Of a stretch of DNA of 64,000 nucleotides, positions 45,109 through 51,248 are shown in pieces. The DNA comes from Hyphomonadaceae bacterium UBA1849 (GTDB taxonomy: Bacteria; Pseudomonadota; Alphaproteobacteria; Caulobacterales; Hyphomonadaceae): the NCBI GenBank assembly GCA_002338565.1, contig DDIN01000008.1, positions 1,121,567-1,185,566 on the forward strand. The letters run 5' to 3'. Positions within the stretch are counted from its first letter, which is position 1. The number at the start of each line of letters is the position of its first letter. A program made the position numbers and the translations under genes. The notes beneath the pieces were generated by a model. It saw nothing but the letters and a program-made list of their open reading frames with translations. It had not been told where the DNA came from and did no database searches.

Positions 45109-45251
45109 TGAGCTGGAAGGATGCACCGGATTACACCCCGCAATGGTCGTGGAAAGACTTTCGCTGGATATTCGCCACTTTGGCTATTCTGGCCTCGCCC
45201 GTGATTTTGTGGCTCGTCTTCGACGTGTGGCTAGGCGTCACTTATCGCTAG
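45108..45251 (+). CDS. 47-residue single-pass membrane microprotein coupled to the helicase
   Basis: The ATG at 45108-45110 overlaps the helicase stop (ATGA), the usual sign of coupled translation. The product has a Trp-rich polar N-terminus (MSWKDAPDYTPQWSWKDFRW), then one membrane helix (IFATLAILASPVILWLVFDV) and a short tail (WLGVTYR). I recognise no family. Its TAG stop shares a CTAG tetranucleotide with the stop of the convergent gene. A decayed copy of its 3' end exists at 50869-50909 next to the second copy of that convergent gene, so the two genes have travelled together. It may be a membrane effector or anchor acting with the helicase. Confidence 0.65.
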   Translation: MSWKDAPDYTPQWSWKDFRWIFATLAILASPVILWLVFDVWLGVTYR

Positions 45252-45469
45252 TCGCCCTTGAGAAAGTTCATCACAATTTCAAACATCCTATCGAGACCAT
45301 GCAGGGCATCGTCGGACTTCTTTTTCTCAGCAACACCATATGCGGCCTTAAATAATAGAGCGGCTTCGGTTGATGGAATTCCATCAATCATGGCCTGCCG
45401 CGTCAGCAGAATGGTCAAAAGACATTCCAGCGCTTCAACACGCTGCTCTAGTGCATCTCTGGATTGCAT
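45248..45469 (-). CDS. Conserved 73-residue helical protein, island copy
   Basis: Reads MQSRDALEQRVEALECLLTI and continues to an end of DDALHGLDRMFEIVMNFLKG-Asp; mostly helical, with no membrane segment. It differs from the protein at 50906-51127 by one residue (Gly to Ser), although the DNA differs at about 28 of 219 positions. Almost all changes are silent, showing selection on the protein. The ATG at 45469 is 5 bases after AGGAGG, as in the other copy; a GTG at 45475 would add two residues and overlap that signal. The family is not recognised. It converges on the membrane microprotein and shares its CTAG stop. Confidence 0.82.
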   Translation of the reverse strand: MQSRDALEQRVEALECLLTILLTRQAMIDGIPSTEAALLFKAAYGVAEKKKSDDALHGLDRMFEIVMNFLKGD

Positions 45470-45473
45470 ATAC

Positions 45474-45493
45474 ACCTCCTTTTGCTAGGAGGT
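45474..45493 (-). promoter_or_regulatory. Hairpin covering the ribosome-binding site of the 73-residue gene
   Basis: ACCTCCT and AGGAGGT form a 7-bp perfect stem with a 6-base loop. On the mRNA the 3' arm is the ribosome-binding sequence itself, 5 bases before the start codon. The same arrangement occurs at the second gene copy with a different loop, so the pairing rather than the sequence seems conserved. It could hold translation down until the hairpin is opened. Confidence 0.55.
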
Positions 45494-45568
45494 TTAGGAT
45501 TGGTCAGCATGGTTAATGTAAGCCGAGGTTCTGTTTACCCTTGCCGCAACCTCACCTCAACCAAGCCG

Positions 45569-46195
45569 TTAGATGCCCTCGTTTCGATATTCACGCGCAA
45601 TCGCCTGAATGCCTTCCAGAGTTCCGATTTCCAGGGCGTCATCCAGAAGCATTGACGCTTGCCAGTCCTCGTCTCTCAGTCTCTCATATGTCTTGTGGTG
45701 CATGCCCTTTGGCTTTCGGGGGAATGGTGACGATAAGGCGTCATCGCCTCCTAATCGCTCTCTTACGCGGTGGCAGCGTTTCCAGGGCATTTGAGGATAT
45801 GGGTCGTACTGGCTGTCATAAGTAAGCCCGTGACATCCCCGACACAGGTATCTCATGCGGCCATAGAGAACTCCACGGCGCGATGAGCATTGCGGGCAAA
45901 GGAACCACACCCGTTTCCCTCCGAAAGGTTGCTCGGTGCAGTCTAGGAAAATCGTCTCTTGAATGCGCTGGCTGTCGTCAGGTGTTTGACCTTTAACGGT
46001 GTAGTGCAGTGTTAGCCGGTCGTCTTCTGAGGCGATATTGATGCTCGCGAGTGTCTCACCATCCCAACCTTTCCAGTAAATTGGGTGATAGCCGGGTCGC
46101 AAAATGCCCATGCGCTTCAGGCGTGCAATATCCAGTCGCCAGAATGCGCTCGCTTTCAAAGCTCCCCGCCCGCCGCCAGAATTGTAACCGCCCAT
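45569..46195 (-). CDS. MGGYNSG-type zinc-ribbon-like protein
   Basis: A 208-residue protein beginning MGGYNSGGGRGALKASAFWR, the signature start of a family common in alphaproteobacterial mobile elements. The middle part has QPFGGKRVWFLCPQCSSRRG and MRYLCRGCHGLTYDSQYDPY, two CxxC pairs fitting a zinc ribbon. Basic C-terminal helices follow (HKTYERLRDEDW). The start is the ATG at 46195, preceded at once by GGGGGGAGGTA. A longer reading to 46450 has no such site and an unlikely N-terminus. Function is unknown; a DNA-binding role in the element is likely. Confidence 0.75.
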   Translation of the reverse strand: MGGYNSGGGRGALKASAFWRLDIARLKRMGILRPGYHPIYWKGWDGETLASINIASEDDRLTLHYTVKGQTPDDSQRIQETIFLDCTEQPFGGKRVWFLCPQCSSRRGVLYGRMRYLCRGCHGLTYDSQYDPYPQMPWKRCHRVRERLGGDDALSSPFPRKPKGMHHKTYERLRDEDWQASMLLDDALEIGTLEGIQAIAREYRNEGI

Positions 46196-46446
46196 TACCT
46201 CCCCCCGTAAATTGTCAGGGCATTGCGTTTGCTCAACCGGCTTTGCTGTAAAGCTCTCACTTCTACAGTTCAGACTGCGGCCCCGATTTCCGAAATCATG
46301 TGCAAAGTTGGCCTTTGACTTCAACAAACTTGAGCATTCTTTAGCAATGTCAGCCAATGTTAAGCGTGCCGAATGGTACTCGCACGCGCAGGTTGCCGTA
46401 TATAACACCCGCCCTGCCGCCCCCTCATGGAGGATAAAGGCGGTAC
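46196..46446. other. 251-base gap inside the island's leftward gene run
   Basis: With the start correction of the gene below it, this stretch is non-coding. It contains a G-rich tract followed by GGGTGTTATATACGGCAACC (reverse strand) and could hold a promoter or an origin-like site of the element. No repeat array is visible. Confidence 0.35.
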
Positions 46447-46965
46447 TCATCTGGCACCGTGGACAACCATCAAATGGCCGTGACGGGTATCTTCCTGAGA
46501 CGCAAATTCAGAGTCTCGGTACTCATCTGGGTCACAACGGGTTTCACGGTTTCGCGTCGGTACCGTTTTTTGTTTTGGCGGCTTCCATTTTTGCCAATCA
46601 CGAGTTGGCGCAAAACCATCAAAACTCTTATCGGTCGTGATAAATTCGCTCGCTTTACGCCCATACCATTGGCCCCTGATACGAAGCTTGAGAAACCCTT
46701 TTTCCTGAAGCTCGTTGAAGGCTCGTGAGGCTGTTGATTTGGACATTCCCAGAAGGTCCGCCGCCTGTTGAGAGCTTAGCGACAAACGCCCATTATTGCG
46801 CCCATTGAAACGGGTCCGGATTTCCAGAAACACCTTAAGCGCTCCCCCGGAAAGAGATCGAAACGCCAGGCTTTGAATCATGGGGTAAGGGAGGGGCAAA
46901 TACTGCCCCTCCGTGTCATTGCGTCCGTTGGGAAGAACTTTCCGCTTTTTCCGTTTAGAGCCCAT
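46447..46965 (-). CDS. Helix-turn-helix replication/regulatory protein
   Basis: A 172-residue protein with a very basic start (MGSKRKKRKVLPNGRN) and a winged-helix core. The core reads SGGALKVFLEIRTRFNGRNN, SLSSQQAADLLGMSKSTASR and AFNELQEKGFLKLRIRGQWY (residues about 35-100). The C-terminus is polar and Lys/Arg-rich. The domain resembles those of RepA-like initiators and MarR-like regulators; in islands of this type it may start replication or regulate excision. The start chosen at 46965 (GGAGG lies 14 bases upstream) overlaps the previous gene by 11 bases; a longer form reaches 47058. Confidence 0.62.
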   Translation of the reverse strand: MGSKRKKRKVLPNGRNDTEGQYLPLPYPMIQSLAFRSLSGGALKVFLEIRTRFNGRNNGRLSLSSQQAADLLGMSKSTASRAFNELQEKGFLKLRIRGQWYGRKASEFITTDKSFDGFAPTRDWQKWKPPKQKTVPTRNRETRCDPDEYRDSEFASQEDTRHGHLMVVHGAR

Positions 46966-47236
46966 CGAGGGTATCAACCTCCATGACGACAGAGCGCAAA
47001 ACATAGCGAGCATGAGTTCCAGGGTATGGGCCGCCATGCGGTTCATGGATGGCTTCAATCGCGAAGCCCTTTTTTATCAGATTGAATTTATAGGCGCTCC
47101 ACCGTGGGGCCGGGTTGTCGATTGGCGTGCAACCTTTATCGCCAGCACTCATAAGTTCCTTAAGAGCCCATTCATCCCGTCCGGTGACGTGAACAACGGT
47201 TTCTCCTGTCATATTCTGTATGGCATACATACCCAT
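46955..47236 (-). CDS. Small winged-helix domain protein
   Basis: A 93-residue protein whose segments KELMSAGDKGCTPIDNPAPR, WSAYKFNLIKKGFAIEAIHE and PGTHARYVLRSVV match small winged-helix proteins frequent in alphaproteobacterial prophages and islands. It probably binds DNA; target unknown. Its start codon overlaps the stop of the gene above by one base (TGATG) and its end overlaps the next gene, so it is part of a tightly packed leftward operon. Confidence 0.68.
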   Translation of the reverse strand: MGMYAIQNMTGETVVHVTGRDEWALKELMSAGDKGCTPIDNPAPRWSAYKFNLIKKGFAIEAIHEPHGGPYPGTHARYVLRSVVMEVDTLDGL

Positions 47237-47427
47237 CAGTTCACCTCCCTTGGATAGCCTGCCAGCTCCGCAAGAAGCCGTGCAGTGGAAGGCCGAAAAC
47301 CGCGACGCGAGATATCACGCACAGCCATGGTTTCGCGTTGCTGAGACTTTCTCCGGTAAGACGCCCAGATAAAAAGGTCGTACTGGTTTACGTTGCGTAC
47401 AAAGCGCCTGTGAGGTAGTTTCCTCAT
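47236..47427 (-). CDS. Small basic phage-type protein
   Basis: A 63-residue basic protein (MRKLPHRRFVRNVNQYDLFI, ending STARLLAELAGYPREVN). The last third resembles the terminal helix of short regulatory proteins seen between alpA-like genes and winged-helix genes in alphaproteobacterial elements. The ATG at 47427 follows GAAGGAAAATTGACT; a longer reading to 47514 is possible but has an atypical Pro/Gly-rich start. Function unknown. Confidence 0.55.
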   Translation of the reverse strand: MRKLPHRRFVRNVNQYDLFIWASYRRKSQQRETMAVRDISRRGFRPSTARLLAELAGYPREVN

Positions 47428-47513
47428 AGTCAATTTTCCTTCGATAGGGGTAGTTGATAAAAGGCTTCCGGCATGGGGTGGCCGCCCCAGCCGGTCGCCG
47501 CTCTTGCCGCGCA

Positions 47514-47705
47514 TTACGCAGCCTCAGAAGTTGAATGACGCGTCTGCTTTTTCAGCCACGCCTCAACGTCTTCCCAGCGATATTTCACGCTGCGACCAAT
47601 GCGAATAAACGCCGGTCCATCTCCCTGCATTCGCATGCGGGCGAGTGTGACTTCGCTCACGTCAATGCGACGTGCGAGTTCTGTTGTGTCGATTAAATTG
47701 CTCAA
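47514..47705 (-). CDS. AlpA-like helix-turn-helix regulator (excisionase-type)
   Basis: A 63-residue MerR/AlpA-like DNA-binding protein: IDTTELARRIDVSEVTLARM followed by IRIGRSVKYRWEDVEAWLKK, the classic HTH plus wing with the final Trp. Such proteins regulate integrase genes or act as directionality factors in small integrative elements. It heads the leftward run of small genes and lies 73 bases after the end of the 477-residue gene. Confidence 0.85.
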   Translation of the reverse strand: MSNLIDTTELARRIDVSEVTLARMRMQGDGPAFIRIGRSVKYRWEDVEAWLKKQTRHSTSEAA

Positions 47706-47778
47706 TGTGTCTCTCCATATCTGGAGACACCAAGCTGAACTGCGGGAAGCGAACGAAATAGGGGGGACGATTTATTTT

Positions 47779-49212
47779 TTAATCGGTAATTTCATACCTT
47801 CTGGCGTCGCGAGGTCGGCCAACCTGAGAAACATGCCTTTTCATTTCTTCCGGAAGACCTTCAAAAACATGCCCTCGAATACGCTTTGCTCGCGTCAATG
47901 AGGTCCCAGTCTTTCGTGCAACAAATTGAACTTGTTCGTTTATTGGGAGATACTGCTCCTTCCGAAACAGGTCATTAAAAAGCTGATTAAAGACTTCCTC
48001 GGGAGAGCTATTAACGCGCGCAATTTCCGGATTTTGTTCGGCCCATTGGAAAAGTTTTTCTACATTTACAGTAGCTGACGAATAGTACGGAGCCGATTTA
48101 TTTTTGGTTTTTGGTCGGATTTTCAGTGCGTCATCGTCCTCGTCGTGAAAAATGTACAGATTGGGCCATTCCTCCAATTCTATTTTCCGGAAGGCTTCGT
48201 CTCTGAAATATCCGCTGCATGTTAAGTGGCCTGCGCGACAGGCGTCGACAAAAGCCAAAACCGATGGGTCTTGAATCTCGATTGGTCTGTCGCTTAGCAA
48301 CTCACCAGTAGAAAAGCGTACCCAGAATAGCTTCAGACCAAAGCGCTCAGCCTCATCACATTCATGCTTGAGCTGCTTCCAGTCTCCCTTCAATTCAATG
48401 AACTTAAGTGCCAATTCCAGAGGCCATGCCGTCCATGCCTCAATTCGTTTTTTCCATGCTTCGTATTCTTTTCTCGGTTGAAGAATGAACCTCTCAATTA
48501 AAGCGGAGCGTAGAAACACAGGCTCTGTGACTTCGTGCGCCGTCGCGTTGTCGCGATGTTTTTTCCACGTTTCAAGCCGAACTGAGTCTCCATCATTAAG
48601 AGACGAAACCAACAACGCGTTGCGATGAAAGCTCAAGGCAAACATTTGGTCGTCCTTGGCTACGCCTGGCTTGATCAACGCTTCACTATTGCTCTCTAGC
48701 AACCACATGGCGTCGCGTATTTTCTCGGTAAGTGATTGGGACGTTTGAAAGAAATCAGACCACTTCCTGTAGTCTTCGGAGAATTTATGGAACTTAGCTT
48801 TGTCCAATTCACCTTCTGGCTTGAGTAGTTGCCAGTGCTCAACCACGGCCCTTCCTATTCTTTGTCGCCATCGCTCTCTGAAAGCCGGGTCATTAAGGGA
48901 ATCCGCGTTCCCGTTGCCAGTTTGGAAGAACATTCTAAAGTCCATCCGTGAGAAAATCTCTTCAGGAGAGTTGATCTTGAATTCTTTAGTTTGAAAGCGT
49001 TCCTCTATTTGTTCAACGAAAGGCAGCCAAAAGTAGGCGGAACGATATCTGCGTCCGGTAACGGTCTTGGCTCGTAAGATTGGATTGTAGTCGGAGTATT
49101 TTCCAAGTTCTTCTTCACTACTGCCGATCAACCAAAAAACAGCCTGTCGCAGTGATAGGACATCTTCTGCGGGTAGAGAGGATTCGCTCGGTTCGAGGGA
49201 AAGCAAACTCAT
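47779..49212 (-). CDS. Unrecognised 477-residue protein coupled to the integrase
   Basis: I recognise no family. The protein is soluble, rich in Trp, Phe, Glu and Lys. Middle segments include FRMFFQTGNGNADSLNDPAF, WKKHRDNATAHEVTEPVFLR and WPLELALKFIELKGDWKQLK. The C-terminal 45 residues (EQVQFVARKTGTSLTRAKRI, ending VSQVGRPRDARRYEITD) could be a helix-turn-helix. No Walker, nuclease or methylase motif stands out. Its ATG overlaps the integrase stop (ATGA), so it is made with the integrase and may serve integration, immunity or cargo control. Codon use is A+T-richer than in the chromosomal neighbours. Confidence 0.72.
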   Translation of the reverse strand: MSLLSLEPSESSLPAEDVLSLRQAVFWLIGSSEEELGKYSDYNPILRAKTVTGRRYRSAYFWLPFVEQIEERFQTKEFKINSPEEIFSRMDFRMFFQTGNGNADSLNDPAFRERWRQRIGRAVVEHWQLLKPEGELDKAKFHKFSEDYRKWSDFFQTSQSLTEKIRDAMWLLESNSEALIKPGVAKDDQMFALSFHRNALLVSSLNDGDSVRLETWKKHRDNATAHEVTEPVFLRSALIERFILQPRKEYEAWKKRIEAWTAWPLELALKFIELKGDWKQLKHECDEAERFGLKLFWVRFSTGELLSDRPIEIQDPSVLAFVDACRAGHLTCSGYFRDEAFRKIELEEWPNLYIFHDEDDDALKIRPKTKNKSAPYYSSATVNVEKLFQWAEQNPEIARVNSSPEEVFNQLFNDLFRKEQYLPINEQVQFVARKTGTSLTRAKRIRGHVFEGLPEEMKRHVSQVGRPRDARRYEITD

Positions 49213-50465
49213 TTCTCGACAACCTTGGGATTTAGGAGCTCATTTGTTTGAGCCGAAATAGCTTCAGAAGCGGTACGAACTGGGTCATCACTCAAATGAG
49301 CGTACCGTCCGGTGGCGTTAGCCGTGGCGTGGCCCAACACTTTGCCAATAACCAAAAGACTCTCACCCGAACGCGCGCCCATGCTCGCAAAGCTATGTCT
49401 AAGGTCATGTAGCCGGACATCATCTAATCCGGCATTCGTTCGAATCTTCATCCAGACTTTTTGGAGGCCTCTGTAATAGTCGCTGCCTTCGCCACATATT
49501 ACATGATTATTGCCAGCTATACGCGGCAGCTCCGAAAGTAGCGCTCTGGCTGGTGCTCCTATGGGGACGGAACGAGAGCCGGTTTTGGAGTCTTCAAGGT
49601 GCAAAAAACCCTGCCCGATATCGACCTCTGTCCATTTCAGGCTAAGGATTTCGCTTTTTCGGCATCCGGTAAGTAATAGTAAGCGAATGGCGGCAATCGC
49701 AAAGCTGTTCACGCCTTGGGTTTCTGCGGTTCGGAGGGCTTCACCAAGGCGCGCCAATTCCTCATTTGAAAGAAAGCGAGTTAGCTTGCGTTCGCGATAT
49801 TTCTTTACGCCGCGCGTCGGGTTGTCGGTTCGCAAGCCTTCCTGAATGGCGAATTCGAAAATACCGCCAAGCATGCCAAGCGTTCGATTGGCTACGCCTT
49901 CGCCGCCTGTCACGCGTGAGCGGCCTCGGGATTTCGTTTTGACGTCCTTCGAGGTTTTTCCGCCCGCAATGTCTTTCATCATCCGGTCAATGTCGGACTT
50001 ACTGACGTGTGAGACGCGTTTGCTCCCCAAAAGAGGAAGCACATGTGAGTTGAGCCGCGAGCGGTCCATTTCCAGAGTGGAGGCCTTTTTGGTTCGTGCG
50101 CCTTCTGCCAGATAACGTTCACAAAGTTCATTGACGCTCGTATCTGCTTTCGCTTTGCGCTTGGCCTCGCCGGGGTCTTCACCTCTAGCGACCATTCCCA
50201 GAATGATTTGCGCTTCTGTTCGCGCCATATCGGGTGTCCAGGGGGAGCCATGCTGTCCGATGGTGAAGCGCTTCGTCGTGCTGCCGGGAAGCCGGTATTG
50301 GACAACGTACACCTTGCGCCCTTTAGGCGTGACCTTCAGGCCAAACCCTTTGAGTTCGCTATCCCAGACAAGCTGGTCTTTTTCGGAGGGGTGAGAGGCG
50401 TCCACCACGCGCTTCGTAAGCTTCTGGGGCAAGGGCCGAATCCTGATTGCTGAAACCTCTAGCAA
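49209..50465 (-). CDS. Tyrosine recombinase (integrase) of the island
   Basis: A 418-residue phage-type integrase catalysing insertion at tRNA-Gly. A DUF4102-like N-terminal arm-binding domain (LVWDSELKGFGLKVTPKGRK, VVQYRLPGSTTKRFTIGQHG) is followed by a core-binding SAM-like domain (about 95-190) and the catalytic domain. The catalytic residues are visible: Arg in LLLTGCRKSEILSLKWTEV, His-x-x-Arg in VRLHDLRHSFASMG, and His plus nucleophilic Tyr in VLGHATANATGRYAHLSDD. It is transcribed away from attR, 128 bases distant, the normal position for an island integrase. It appears complete and active. Confidence 0.95.
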   Translation of the reverse strand: MLEVSAIRIRPLPQKLTKRVVDASHPSEKDQLVWDSELKGFGLKVTPKGRKVYVVQYRLPGSTTKRFTIGQHGSPWTPDMARTEAQIILGMVARGEDPGEAKRKAKADTSVNELCERYLAEGARTKKASTLEMDRSRLNSHVLPLLGSKRVSHVSKSDIDRMMKDIAGGKTSKDVKTKSRGRSRVTGGEGVANRTLGMLGGIFEFAIQEGLRTDNPTRGVKKYRERKLTRFLSNEELARLGEALRTAETQGVNSFAIAAIRLLLLTGCRKSEILSLKWTEVDIGQGFLHLEDSKTGSRSVPIGAPARALLSELPRIAGNNHVICGEGSDYYRGLQKVWMKIRTNAGLDDVRLHDLRHSFASMGARSGESLLVIGKVLGHATANATGRYAHLSDDPVRTASEAISAQTNELLNPKVVEK

Positions 50466-50476
50466 TCATATAGCAA
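50459..50476. repeat. Right arm-type repeat of the island
   Basis: CTAGCAATCATATAGCAA, a one-mismatch copy of 39567-39584 in the same orientation. A short inverted unit (GATTGCT, 50445-50451) lies beside it. It overlaps the 5' end of the integrase gene and lies 117 bases inside attR, so it could both bind the integrase and regulate its gene. Confidence 0.5.
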
Positions 50477-50593
50477 TCAGTCGTCAGATAACAGGAGATA
50501 TAAAGAGAATAAGCGAGATTACGCTTATATCTGATTTCATGAGGTTTTTTGTATTTCTGGATATCGTCAGAAATTCCCTGAAAACGCAGATAA

Positions 50594-50651
50594 CAACCTT
50601 GCCAAGGTTGATGTCGAGAGTTCGAATCTCTTCGCCCGCTCCATTTTCTCT
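50594..50651. repeat. attR: displaced 3' part of tRNA-Gly
   Basis: Repeats 39452-39509 at 56 of 58 positions. It contains anticodon arm, T arm, acceptor 3' strand, CCA and 8 further bases, but no 5' half, so it is not a working tRNA. Its T stem is GAGAG/CTCTT, where the intact gene has GTGAG/CTCAT: a compensated pair swap. The usual integration model says this displaced end is the original chromosomal one. Confidence 0.92.
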
Positions 50652-50868
50652 GTTTGAATAAAACTACCATGCAGCTCCGGCGTATAGCTTGCCGCGTAGA
50701 TCTTCTCTCGCCCTTAACGCACGCTATGTGTGGGGCGCCTGCGTTATCTATTGATGGTGTGGTTGGAGGGGCGTTATTGAGCGGCGCGATGGGGTAATGG
50801 CTTGCACGCTACGGACGGCTTTTTAGTTATGAGCCAAACCAGTCATTCTGACTGTGCAACTAGGTCGC

Positions 50869-50909
50869 GGGCTCGTCTTTGACGATTGGCTCAATCTCCG
50901 TCCGGCTAG
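50869..50909 (+). pseudogene. Decayed 3' end of the membrane-microprotein gene (outside the island)
   Basis: GGCTCGTCTTTGACGATTGG matches GGCTCGTCTTCGACGTGTGG of the island microprotein gene (45216 onward). After a one-base loss it reaches the same CTAG next to the stop of the 73-residue gene. No start or full-length frame remains. The rest of the 254-base stretch 50652-50905 shows no gene. Confidence 0.55.
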
Positions 50910-51127
50910 TCGCCCTTGAGAAAGTTCATCACGATTTCAAACATTCTATCGAGGCCATGAAGGGCGTCGTCGGATTTCTTTTTCTCAGCAACGCTATAGG
51001 CTGCCTTGAACAGCAGAGCGGCTTCTGTGGATGGGATGCCATCAATCATAGCTTGTCGGGTAAGCAGAATTGTCAACAGACACTCCAGCGCTTCAACGCG
51101 TTGCTCTAGTGCATCTCTGGATTGCAT
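50906..51127 (-). CDS. Conserved 73-residue helical protein, copy outside the island
   Basis: Same protein as at 45248-45469 apart from Ser for Gly in the KAAYSVAEKKK stretch, but with about 28 silent or near-silent base differences. It begins MQSRDALEQRVEALECLLTI and ends FEIVMNFLKG-Asp. The ribosome-binding GGAGG is 5 bases upstream and again lies in a hairpin. It sits 254 bases beyond attR, so either the region is a remnant of an earlier element at the same tRNA or the gene moved between element and chromosome. Function unknown. Confidence 0.82.
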   Translation of the reverse strand: MQSRDALEQRVEALECLLTILLTRQAMIDGIPSTEAALLFKAAYSVAEKKKSDDALHGLDRMFEIVMNFLKGD

Positions 51128-51130
51128 AAT

Positions 51131-51152
51131 AACCTCCGTTTAGTGGGAGGTT
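51131..51152 (-). promoter_or_regulatory. Hairpin covering the ribosome-binding site, outside copy
   Basis: AACCTCC and GGAGGTT form a 7-bp perfect stem with an 8-base loop (GTTTAGTG on the forward strand). The loop differs from that of the island copy (TTTGCT) while the stem is kept. The arm containing the ribosome-binding site ends 5 bases before the start codon. Confidence 0.55.
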
Positions 51153-51248
51153 TAGTTTTTGCTCCGAAGGTTAACGGCGAGCTTGAGGGCATTAACCTTG
51201 TTGGTGAATTGATCACCAATCGAAGCGGCAAATTTCCTCGAGCCTGCC

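Larger units (their letters stand above)
39452..50651. mobile_element. Integrative genomic island in tRNA-Gly (about 11 kb)
   Basis: Bounded by the 58-bp direct repeats attL and attR, with a tyrosine integrase next to attR. Near each end is an 18-base motif repeated with one mismatch (39567 and 50459), a likely integrase arm site. Contents: a giant DUF4011 helicase-nuclease with a coupled membrane microprotein, a 73-residue protein, then a leftward run of zinc-ribbon, winged-helix and AlpA-like genes, an unknown 477-residue protein and the integrase. There are no capsid, portal, tail or conjugation genes. The make-up (int, alpA-type regulator, replication-like HTH protein, defence cargo) resembles a phage satellite or small integrative element. 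The helicase and 477-residue genes are visibly more A+T rich than flanking genes, which supports transfer. Confidence 0.88.

Noticed and set aside
45248..45475. Copies of the 73-residue gene as ends of an insertion sequence or composite transposon
   Set aside because: No transposase or terminal inverted repeats; the two copies have the same orientation and encode a conserved protein. The island ends are set by the tRNA repeats.
39452..50651. Island as a complete prophage
   Set aside because: No terminase, portal, capsid, tail or lysis genes could be found in either strand.
50359..50670. Reverse-strand open frame containing RRDSNSRHQPWQGCYL across attR
   Set aside because: It is the reverse reading of a tRNA fragment; this peptide pattern is a well-known false gene over tRNA ends. 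It also overlaps the integrase start.
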